In this document: positions 42,646-54,600 of the stretch, piece after piece | How positions within the stretch are numbered: the stretch's first letter is position 1 | Layout of the letters: each line of letters opens with the position of its first letter | Source: Meandrina meandrites | Taxonomy: Eukaryota; Cnidaria; Anthozoa; Scleractinia; Meandrinidae | DNA: 64,000 nucleotides | Assembly: GCA_963693305.1 (NCBI GenBank) | Contig: OY855907.1 | Span: forward strand, 37,094,356 to 37,158,355 | Direction of reading: 5' to 3' | Notes under the pieces: generated by a model | Seen by the model: the letters and a program-made list of their open reading frames with translations, nothing else | Database searches by the model: none | Told to the model about the DNA's origin: nothing | Position numbers and translations under genes: made by a program

Positions 42646-45600
42646 ATGAAGACGAAAGTTACATCTGATAACAGTGTAGACGCGGTGCCTTCGCAGACAA
42701 CGGCTGTATCTACAATTGCAAGCACTGCACAGTCAAGCGTCTGGTCAATATGTGATATATCAACAGATTCGCATGTGGAATTGCGAGACATAACGCCATC
42801 AATTAGTCCTGTTTTTACCGACGACCAAGTGCACGAGTTAACCAGAAATCCCACCGAAGTAGATGTCTTAAGCGAACATTTTCTTCCACCAGACACTTTT
42901 AAAAGGATCGATGAGGTTCTGAGCTCAGGTGGTCAAACAAATCTGCTGTACAGCGACCCTGTACTCAGCGATACCCTGAAGCAAAACCATGATGTCCTTC
43001 TTTCAGGTGACCTGGGTTTCCATGGCACCATGTTCCCATCATTTGATTCAATAGTTGAAGCAGATAGGATCCTTAACAAAAGGGACGGGTCATTGCCTGA
43101 AACAAGTAATTCAGATGTCGCTCCTTCAAATTCCGCTAACTGGCCTAAAGATGGCACGTCATCAGCAGATGCCACAGGAAACTCAACAGAACTAGATCAG
43201 GAAGATGGAAAGGAGTCTGGGGCTGACAAGGGACTGAGGCGCTCTCCTCGTAAACGCATTCAGGTAAAGAAGGATTCCGAGACGTTAAAAACAGGGAACC
43301 CAGCATCAAAATCTGTATCAAGAGGCAAGGACATATCAAAACTAAAATATACAAATGCTAAACCAGAAGTTGAAAAGAAGGAAGTGCGTAGGAGTGGTCG
43401 TGCACAGAAAAAGGCTGAAAAGGAGGAAAGCAATGCAGAGAAGAAGACAAAACAAACAAGCGTGAGTTCTAAAAAGGAAAACAACAAAGATGAGGAAGAG
43501 ACGGGCAAAGATTCACCAGCACAAGAAGATTCTACATCAAAAAATGTGCGAAGGTGAGATCTTTAGATAAAGTGAAAAACAGAAGGGTATGCAGTGTAGG
43601 TGTGTAGTGCAAAGTCAGCTACACTTGATAATTTTTCGCTTGAAAAGTTTATTCTTTGTTAAAGTTCACACAAAACCTAAATTGTGTCGCCCTGCATACA
43701 GTGCTACAATTGTCAATTTCAGAAGTATCTTGTGTGTAAAAAGAGAATGTATGATGGGTGCATGTACATGTAATTTTATTTGTTTTGTTTCAAGTTATTT
43801 TAAGGTCATTTCCCTGTTTTGCACTGCGCATCCTTAGTGCGCACGATTTATTGCGTCATTAGCACACGCTCAGAGCGCATGCAAGTCCAAGACCTTATAA
43901 GTTTGCAATGAGGCCAAGCTCACTAGGATAGGGAATGGTTATTTACTCTTAAACAAGCACGGGGACCTAACTTTTTTTCTGAGGAATTTTTACTTGTCAT
44001 TCATCCTCTTTTTGTTCAAAGAGTTAGAAAAAAGGTCACATGTTTGAAGACTAACTTATTGCTACATGTAGAAATGTGTTACTCACGGAGATAAAATCAT
44101 GACCTTGAGAATGCGCACACAAGGACGTTTTTGAGCCAATTTCGTCTGATGCTATGAGTATTGGTCATAAAACATATATTAAATTGTTCCTTGTTAACGG
44201 GATAATATGTTTATTACGTTGTTTTAAGATTTGCTTTAGTTGTGTGATTCCTGTTCCTACGGAAAGATGCATAAAGAGAGCAAGTAAGCGTGTGTTTGTT
44301 ATGTGAAATTACAAGCACTTATGGGGTAACTTGAGACGATAATATCTCGTAAATGGACCCCGGGACCTATTCTTTTTAACATGTAACAACTTATGAAAGT
44401 TTTACGAAAATCCTATGTTTATTTCGGGGGAAAGACCTTAATATTGTCATTTTGTGCTAGGTCACCCAGGACTCAAACCAAGGCACCTGTGGAAGGGAAA
44501 CAGAGAGCTTCAAGAAGACGACCAGCAAAAGAAACAGAAGATTCAGATGAAAGTAAAAAGGAGACTTCCACTGCAGATGATGAGAAAGAACCTGTTGATA
44601 AAGCACTTTGTGACACAGAAAACAAATCAACAGAACCAAAATCTGAGGCACAAAGGGAAGCAAGTAAAACAGATATTGATGAGAAAGAAAGTAACAAAGA
44701 GAAAAAATCAGAAATAAGAAAAAGTGGACGATTAACAAAAAATAAGGAAAAACAAACAAAGGAGGAAGAGGGTAAAGCGGAAAATGAAAAGAACGAAGCA
44801 ATGGCTAAAGAGAATAAAGAAAAAGCAGAAGAAATGGAATTGAAAATTGAACAACAAAAAATTGAATCAAAGAAGTCAAGTAAAAAAGAAGACAATAAAA
44901 GCATTTCTAAGAAGAGTAGCACTTTGCATAAAGCTGATACAAGTGAACCAGGGAAGGGTAGTGACAATGAAGAAAAAGCTCCAAGAAGGAGGAAAACACA
45001 AACAAAAATTGAATCATCAGAAGATGATGAAATGGAGAACACAAAAAGAGTTGGCAGCAGAAAGGAGGAGAGAAAAACAAAAGAGCCTAAGAAAGAAAAT
45101 GCTGCCGAAACAGAAACAAAGCTGACAATATTTGAAAAAGCAAATGAAGGTAAACATAGTACTGAAAAAAGTGTTGTGAAAATGTCAGACAGTGTGACAG
45201 GCAAAAGAAGTAAAATATCGAACAAGGAGGGTGAAAAAAGCAAGAAGGAAGTTACAATGGACAGCTCAGTCGGAACAGCAGTGGGCAAGGATACTGCTGA
45301 GGACTCTGACAAGAAGGAACAGAAGGCAAGAGCAAAAGACTCAAAACCTAACCAGGAAGAAGACAACTCTGAAGCGGAGTCCGTGGATCACGATGAAGAG
45401 TTTAATGATGATTCTGACTATGATCCTGAATATGATCCAGATCGATTGTGGTGTGTCTGTCGTAAACCACATGGCAACAGGTAAATGTTCAATGTACATG
45501 TTACAGTCTTCTAGATGTTTTTTCTTTTGCCCACTTGTGATCATTTTAATGTCATACTGTACAGTAATCACTTTATTGTTTGTACATCAAACAATGTGGA

Positions 45601-48600
45601 GCTTGATTACACTGCACTAAGAACACATTTATTATTGTGGTGGTTCATTATTACAAGTTTGCATGTGTTTCTGAGGCTTTAGGCAAGCAAATCTCCTGTT
45701 TCTTTTTACTGTAGATTCATGATTTGTTGTGACCATTGTGAGGAGTGGTTTCATGGAATATGTGTGGGTATCACCATGGCACAAGGTCGTCAGATGGAGA
45801 AGAACGGACAAGAGTATGTGTGTCCCAAGTGCAAGTGTGAGTTAAGATGTTTTAAATGTTGATTTACACGTAAATTTAAAATGCTTACTTTGCTTTGTGT
45901 TGGTAAGTTTATTTAAGGGTACTTTCCATTAATTCAAAATGTTCAGAAATTTTAGATGCAGTTCAATGCAATTTAACAGAGTTAACAACAAAGAGCGCCA
46001 GTGTTGTTTGGAGTCAGCGGCGTTTCATACATGTGCATGCGCCAGATCCCATGTGCTCTTCAACTGAAGTGTGCTTTAGCGTTCTTGGGCGTTAGCATGT
46101 TTATTAGCGTGGCAGTTCATGGGACCTCATCTTCTTGGGAGCAGTGATGCAGTTGTTAATCAAGTTTAATGGAAAGGTCTTTTTCAGTTAGGCCTAACCA
46201 GAATAATTGAGATCACCTCTGGAAGTGGACGACTTTGATCAGTCAAACCAAAATTTGTAATGTTGCCTTAGTTCAGTTCAGTAGACTCTCAGTGAACGTT
46301 CACCTCAGTTGGCCTGTTTTTATCAGAATTGTGAATGAGTGTGTCTTAATAATTTCCTCTCACTGGTGAAAACATTTTATAAATTTGCACCTTTGTTGCA
46401 CAGCAAAACTAGAGGAAGAAAGCAATAAGGAGGTGCAACCAACACCAGAAATTGCTGACAAGGAAAATGGAAAAGTCACTGCTACTTCTCAACAAGCTGA
46501 AGGCAGGGAAGAGAATCCATCCCCTTCACCTGAGCGCCGTCGAAGAAAGGAACACTCTCTCAAGATGAAACTCCCTGGGGAGCAAGAGGAGACGAGAAAA
46601 CGTCGACATTCTAGTCACAGGAGAAGTAGAGAGGAAATGGTTGAGGTAAAGTGACAAACTACAAATTCTCTGTACCCTTCTCTATACAATTCTTATGGTG
46701 GTACTAGTGAGGAGAGATTGTTTAAGAATCAAGGCAAATTTGCATTAGTGACCATTTTCTTATTTCTTGTAAACCACTTACCATGAAGGTGTAGCAACAG
46801 GGCCCGCACAGCAAGATTTTGAGTGGGGAGGGGGGGGGGGCGGGGGGCTCAAGCGTGAGCCAGATTTTTTTTGGTGGGGGGGGGGGGGGAGATGGAGCGG
46901 AGGCATGTTACCGTGGAAAAATTAGGGTTTTAGTTACTCTCAGATATCGGAAGGTGGATTTAAAATTGAACAAACAGTGTGTTAAAGCGCAGTGTTTTTA
47001 CAACTTGTAACAGCAACTGTCTGCAAACAACAATGGTGCTAACATACCAGGATCTAAAAGAGATTATTGCAATTTATTTGCACTGGCCTTCGAGCTGGCA
47101 TTATTTAGATTTGCTACACCACGCAGATGAGCCCCAAAATGATGGAATGGCTGTCCGCGATTGTAACCCTACTTTATTGTTCTGGTCGTGTTGGTATCTT
47201 ACAAAGTTACTTTTTCACATAGTACTTATCGGCCTTGCTACTTGATCTTGATTTCTCCTGTGTCTTGAAGTTCCACTTTTTAAAATATCTGTAAATTGCC
47301 AGCTTTGTTTTTTTTGTTTTTTTGTTTTGCTATTTTTAAGGACTTCAGTAGCAAAAGATCCAGAGAATCTGAAAAATCATTCCTCAGTGTGCATACAAAG
47401 GAAGAAAAGAGGAAAAAGGTTCCAGAACACAGAGGCTTCAAGATACCCAAAAAGGTAAATTTTGTGCATCACATTTATTTTGTCTTTCTTGAGTGAAGAC
47501 ATGCACACATCATTTAGAAGACTTTTTAGTACTGTAGGTGTGATTGGGTCATATGGTCCGAGTTCAATTTCCGGATGGATTCTTTGTGTTGTGACAGTAA
47601 CTTACACATACCTTACATTACCAATAAGGTCAGTCCAAATGTTTCACACAATAAATCAGGAAGGAAATCGGTGGGTGCGAAAAGTAATCTGTATTGCACA
47701 TGACTCCTCCACTCCAAAAATTTGATGATTCGGAAAATGTCTGTGGCAGTCACACATCATTTTATGTTCAGCTGTAATAGACCCTTTTCTGTGAATGAAA
47801 ATGCTACTTGCAAAAATATTGACGATATTAAAACAAATTAATTTTTATTATGATTGACTCCAGTGTCTTCAATGTTTGCCAAGTACATGTAACTTGTCTT
47901 ATGTACATTGTACCATTTTTTCAAAACACTTTCCTACAAAAAAAAATAATAGCTCTGCAGTGCTTGCACTTAACTAATATACATTATACATGGACAGATT
48001 TGCTTCCCAATTTTTTGTGCCCAGCATTTTACGCTATTAGATGGATCCAAGAGAAGCCCAGTGTTGTATCAATTGTGCAGTGTACAATACAGCTTGAAGC
48101 ACTGGAATCTTGTGACAAAACTTTTTTATGTTATCATAGCCTGCGTAGCAAGCGTTCCCGTACGAGCGAAGTGCTATGTGTTGCGTACGAGCGAAGATTC
48201 TAGTCGCGCGAAAATTGGGGCGAGAGCAAAAAAGGGAAAGGAGCGGGGAGGGGGTGGGGCAGCGAGGGAACGCTTGCAAGCAAACCCCACGATTCTGAAA
48301 AACCCGTTCGCCCACGAACGGGGCTTCTGATTGGTGCGGCGCGGTCATGCTGACTGATAAGTGTATCAAATTCGCCTGATTGATTTGAACCAGGGCGCGA
48401 AATAATATTCGAGCGTGACTCGGGCGACGAGGACAAAACGTTTAATTGTTTGTGAATCGTTCTAGCTTCGATAAACTAGATCTGAGCTCAGCGGAATTCG
48501 CTTGTTCTCTGAAGATGGACCAACGTAGGATATTTTATGCCATCAATTTGTGTATTGATTGTGCCTGTCTGATGGATTTGGCAAAAGCTTTTAACATTCT

Positions 48601-51600
48601 TCAGCTCAGTAGTGCGGGAGCGAAGGAAAACGGCAAGGAGGAACAGGTTTTGCCAGCATTATTTGGCAACTTCAACTTAGATTTCCGAGTCGTTTTACTT
48701 ATTCTGACGTGAAAGAAGTCGGCGGCGACTCATCCTTTGTTTTGCAAAATTTAACGCCAGCCAATTTGCTCGCGCTGACAGTTTTCAAAACAACCGCTTC
48801 CAGTGCGGACGCTTAACAGTTTTAAATAAATTTTCCCCCGTAGGACAATATAATACCGTTAAACTGCTAAACTGTAGAAGTTCAACCTCACGAAAACCTG
48901 CTCTTTAAGCCGAACATTCTACTAATTATTTAAAAGCTTCAGACAAAGTGTAGAGTGCTTTTGTGATTTCCCTTTGCGAGTTTCCGGCCAATTGAAATGT
49001 GAGCGGTCTTGTTCAGCACGCAAAAAATTGTTCTGTGTTAAATTTAAAGTGTTGAGACCATCACTTTCGCTAGATGGAAAGCGCTTCTTTAATTCCCCGA
49101 AAATTTGAAGTATTTTGGCTTTTAAAAAGGCATTTTGAAGCTAAATGATGCTGTTGTGTGACGAGTTGTCAATCTATGAATGAACTCACCCGTGAAGAAA
49201 TCGGTGGGCGTTTTTCAGAATCGTGGGGTTTGCTTGCAAGCGTTCCCTCGCTGCCCCACCCCCTCCCTGCTCCGTTTCCTTTTTTGCTCTCGCCCCAATT
49301 TTCGCGCGACCAGAATCTTTACTCGCGCGACAAGGGAACGCTTGCTACCCAGGCTAATGTTATCATTGCTGACATGTTTTATTCTATGAAGGTGAGAACA
49401 ACACCCACTCCAGCATCATACGTGAACCATCCCACCCAACCCAAGTGCATTGCAACTGGCTGTACCATGCTTGCCGACCATCACTCACTCTACTGCAGTC
49501 TAGAGTGTGTACAAAGGTACTAACAATGGATATGTTCTGGTTAAAATTTGTTTTGGTTGGTCATAACAAATACAAATTAGAACCACCTTACGCAGCATAA
49601 TAACATAATAACAGTAACACATGAATGTTCTGCTCAATAACTTTCATTTAAATGGTCATACACTAGGGTTTCATTCACAGATGTAAAAGTTGCATGTAGA
49701 ACCACTTCTCAAGGTCATTCCTCTTTTTTACATTGCGCATCCTTACTGCGCATAAATTTACGTTTGATTAGCGCACGTACCAGCGCGCACACATTAAGAA
49801 AATAGCTGCTTTTTCTTTTCGCCTTGGCTCGTGCGCGAGGTAAATCGTCGTTTTCTTGTAAACGAGCACAGTGACCTATCAATTTTTTCTCTTTTTCTGA
49901 GTCCAGTGAACGCCTCCTTTCTATGCAGTGAATATAAACAAATTTTTATTGTTGAAACATCAGTAATCAACGGAAACGTGAACTTCGCCGCTATCAGTGA
50001 AGATAAATTTGCGTCCTCAAGAGCACTGTACGTTTGGAACAAGTTGAATCGCTGTCATGCCTTTGTCCTGAAACAAACAGTAAATTTTTTCTTGAAGTTG
50101 ATGCAGTGTTTCTATTGATAAATACCGCGTTTTGCATCCTCCCTATTTTTTTCTGCTGCCACGAAACGTTAACTGAATGGTTGAAATGACACTTTTCTGG
50201 AGGCTGATATTGTAACGAATTATGGGGTAGATTCAAAGTCCTCCTGCTCCCAAACGAATACGGGGACCCCTCTTTTTTATTTTAAAATTTAGGTTCCCTT
50301 AAGATGAACAATCAATAGACAAAGTTTGAATGAAAATTTATTGTCAGTTCTATTTCAGAGGAATGACCTTAACTACAGCATTAGAACAGTACTACACGAA
50401 AGTACCGGAATTGCATGTATTTAGTAGGACCAAATTTTGGCACCACACCAATTTGATCATTTTTATTTTTGTGAATAATTATTTCTTGTCAACAGACGTG
50501 CTGAGGAATCATTAAAAATCCTTGCAGAAGAGAAGAACAAGAGAAATGGATTAAAATCCTCAGGTTCATCTTCCAAGAGTGTAACATCACCAACAGTAAG
50601 ATTAAATGCTCTTATAAACTGTTCAAATGGAAAGTTGTTGGTTTTTAAAATAATTTAAAGTAGGCTAAAGTAGCTTACTGCTCTTTTTCAGTCGACGCTA
50701 CAATAATCCCCAGTCAGTGGTGACAAGGGTTTTGTCATTTTCTTGACATACATGTAACATGTTTCCACAGCAACTACATAATCTGTTAAACACACCCTTA
50801 CTTTAAGCTTTAACTCAAAACACAAAATCAGTGATGTAAGATATAGTTTTTTTTTTTGACAAAGTTCAGAAAATCCTACAGAATGGATTCAGATCTGACT
50901 ATTTTTAAACTTTTAAATTTTAACTCACAAGAGGTGTTGGGCTAGGTGTTGCCCATTGACTAACCTAAGTGTTTTATTATAATTTAGTCCAGCCTTCTTG
51001 GCCCAGTCCCCTGGAACACCTACCCTGCACCAGTCTCCTCTCAGGCAGAATTTGCACTCCCAAAAGAGGGTATAGCAGTCATAGAGAGGTCCACCGGGAG
51101 GGTGATTGCAGGCGTGGCTGCACCTTCTCAGGAAGAGATTGTTTACTGGCTACAGGATCATCCTACATTTGAAGTGCTTCGCCCATCAGGTTTGTTTGTC
51201 TCTGCCTCAAGTTTTCCTATGAGTTCTTCCCCCGCCTCCCGTCCCAGGAACGGTACAGGAACCCTCATGGGGCTCTCACCTTCAAGTACAGATAATGTAT
51301 TGTTAATTGTTGGGTTAACTTGAGTGACACAAAGAAACCAACCAAAAAAAAACAAACTTTAATGTTCTCTTACACTTATATGAATATTACTACAGAGAGG
51401 AAAACTTTCTGTACATGTGAAAGACCAGAGTAGTCTTAACCCTTACCATTCCAAAATATTAAATTTCCTTTTGTTTTTCATGAATTTATTTAAATTAATT
51501 TGTAGATTGTATCACCAGTATTGGTTGTGTGTAAAGGTGAAGTTGTGTTTGGAGCTTATCCTGGTTTCTGTAGCATTAAGTAGCTAAGAGTATGGTATAT

Positions 51601-54600
51601 TCATCCCTGGAAAGGATGTTAGGTCGTAGCAGGGTTGCCTCCAGCATTAAAATCACCAGTGCCCATTTATACACCTGGGTGGAGAGAGACAGTACAAGAA
51701 GAGTGTCTTGCCCAAGAACACAGTAATTCTAGCCTGGAGAGAGTGGAGACAGGCACTATGAGAGTAGTGTTTTGTGCAAGATCCCAGCTATGGCTCGGAC
51801 CTGAGCCTCTTGATCCAGACTCCAGTGCGCTATCTATAATTTGGGTCACTACACTTCTCACAAATGTGTTATAATAGGCCATATTCGTATTCTCGGTATT
51901 GGACTGGATCTAGCTTGCAATGGAGGCTAATGCAGGGGAATATCATTAAAAAGAGCTTCATGGAGCTTCGTGTGATTTGCATGTGAAAAGATTAACCCGC
52001 ATAAGTCTCCATTGCAAGCTAGTTCCAGTCCAATACCAAGAATACAAATATGGCCTATTATGTAGTGTAAGCTTGTTGTTAATGCGTTGTGTGTTATTTT
52101 CAATTTCAGTTGGAAAAGATGAGAAAAAGAAAGAGAAAAAGGAAGACAGTGAGAAGACTGTGAGAGATAACATTAGAAAATCTCTAAAAGAAATCTTGAC
52201 AACAAGGTACTGTGCACATCAAAAGAGGCTATTATGAACATAACCTTTTTTTATGTCTTAAAATAACTATATCATCTAGTTTTGACATTGGATGAAACCT
52301 CTAAAATACGTACTTATTTTGAAAAACCAGATAATTTTGGTGGGTTAATGTGCAAATAATTTTATTTACTGAGTTACAAAGGGGCTTTTATTCCTCGAAC
52401 AAGCTCTGATTTGCTACCAAAACGGTAGCATTAGATTTTAAAATGTCCATATTTTCACAGAAATCTACATGTAGCAATATTAGGTCAGTGATATTGCAGG
52501 AGATCAGGACCGAACAAGCCTTGTGATTGGTCCATTTTGAATGTGGCTAGGGTAAAAGAAACAGTCAACATACTTTTAAGTGATTTTGATTGGCCTTTTG
52601 CAGATCAAAGGAACTACAGGATCTTGGCATAAGCGAAGAGGACATTGACAAGTGCTCTCATAATGTAGAAGGAGAAATGTTCTCGTTCTTTGGAGATACA
52701 GGGCATCGCTACAAGAACAAGTATCGCAGTTTGATGTTTAATCTCAAGGACCCCAGAAACAAGGTAAGATGTATAGTAGCACAGTCTAAGGGAGGCATGG
52801 TGGCCTAATGGTTAGCGAATGATCAGTTGAGTGGCAGCATTGTTCATTGTTTTGTGATACACTTGATTGTATTTGGTGAGATGCATTACTTTCCCAGTGC
52901 CTCTCTCTACCCAGGAGTGTAATTGGGTACCAGCAAACTGTAGAGAAACCTAACAATGCTTGGGCAGGGTGGTGTGTTGTTTGTACGTCACGGGTTGACA
53001 AAAACCATCATTGTAGTCATCCATGGGTCAGGGAGATCTTCTGCTGTGGGTTCGCAGGTGGCTGACTAGTCCAATCCGCTCCCTGAAGAGACAATGCGGG
53101 GTGGTGTACAGTAAAACAGGGCAGGGTGGTGTAATGTTAATTTCGTGCTTCCAAAAACAAATAAAGCTACAGATGTTGATTTTCAGAAATAACTTCATAA
53201 ATTACCTTTACAGCAATGTCTACATGTACTCTGCTTTACTTAATGTTACATATCTGAATGTGCATGTTGGTGCAGTATGTAAATTTGTTCTTGACCATGC
53301 TTGATAAATGTACAATTCATAGTCAGTGAGCGGACAGACTTAAAATTAAAATAAAAAAAACTGACCTGAGCTTGTTTAATTGACTCACAGGTGCTGTTTC
53401 GACATGTGCTATCTGGGGAAATAACTGTGGATCGTCTCGTACGAATGACGCCTGAGCAGCTTGCCTCACCCGAGCTAGCCACTTGGCGTGAGCAGGAAAC
53501 AAAACATGTTAGTATTTATTCTCAAACTACCTTTCTTTTCCTATCTGCAAAATTATTAAGGTGTCCCCTAATAACGGCTGCAATGATACATTTGCTCATG
53601 ATATGATACATATCTTGATACAAGCGTCATTGTCTCTCGAGTCGAGAGTCTCGTCTCTCGAGACGAGATTGAGATTCTCGTCTCGCGAGAGGGTGGTAAC
53701 TTACTTTTGAGCGGTACTGTAGTACCATACATCATACATGTAATTTTTCTGAACGGTTCTCAAACTCAGTTTGAAGTTGCCATTAACTCTGTGTTGTTGC
53801 TCATTGGGACACGATACTGTTTCAACTGACAATGACGTGAAGCAAGGATAGGACTTTCTTGTCCCTCTGTTTAATAAAGGCTATAAAGGCTTGGAATTCG
53901 GCATGAAGTCATTAAAAACAGAAGTTTATGAATGTAGACAAAGAATATTTTGTTGTTTTGCAATATCGATTTTTGTATCATGACAAAAAAATATCGCAGT
54001 TTACCAAAGCACCGGTTTATCTTGGAGTACTACCCCTGTGGAAGTTGTCCACTTGTGGCAGGTGTCCCCATTATGGAAGGTGTACATTCCCTTATGAGAA
54101 GGGAACCCTTGACCAAATGCAGGGTTTTGACTATTCTGTTGTTGTGTTTAGACATTGGAGATGATCAGGATGAATCAGGAGGAAATTAATGCAACAAAAG
54201 CGCACATCAAGAAAACTCACAAGGTGAGATTTGTTAGTGTTAATATTTCCCCTAAATTCCCCCCTGTCCCCTCCCCCCCAAAAAAAACAACAAAAAATAA
54301 CTGCCAAAATTTCACTACCCACTGTTGTGAAGGACCTCTCCATGCCCACCTCCACCCCCCAAAAGAAAATCCTTCTCTCCAGCACTACCACCCAGGGTTA
54401 CATCACTGCTTCTTACATGTAACTCTTATTTTGTATTGTCGACAGGGTGAAGTCGAAATAGATGATGATGATTTGAGTAGTCTCGAGGTGAGAACAGTCC
54501 CTTGTTGCTGTAAATATTTAGCTATTATGATTTTTAATGCCTTGAAATTAAAAAAGGGTTATCTTTTCTCTTCTGCACGATATTCTCAGAACTCTGTCAA

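Noticed and set aside
44473..45366. 297-aa minus-strand ORF rich in Ser/Phe
   Set aside because: It is the antisense of the Lys/Glu-rich DIDO1-like exon 2; lack of AT-rich stops on that strand is due to the composition (GAA/AAG codons).
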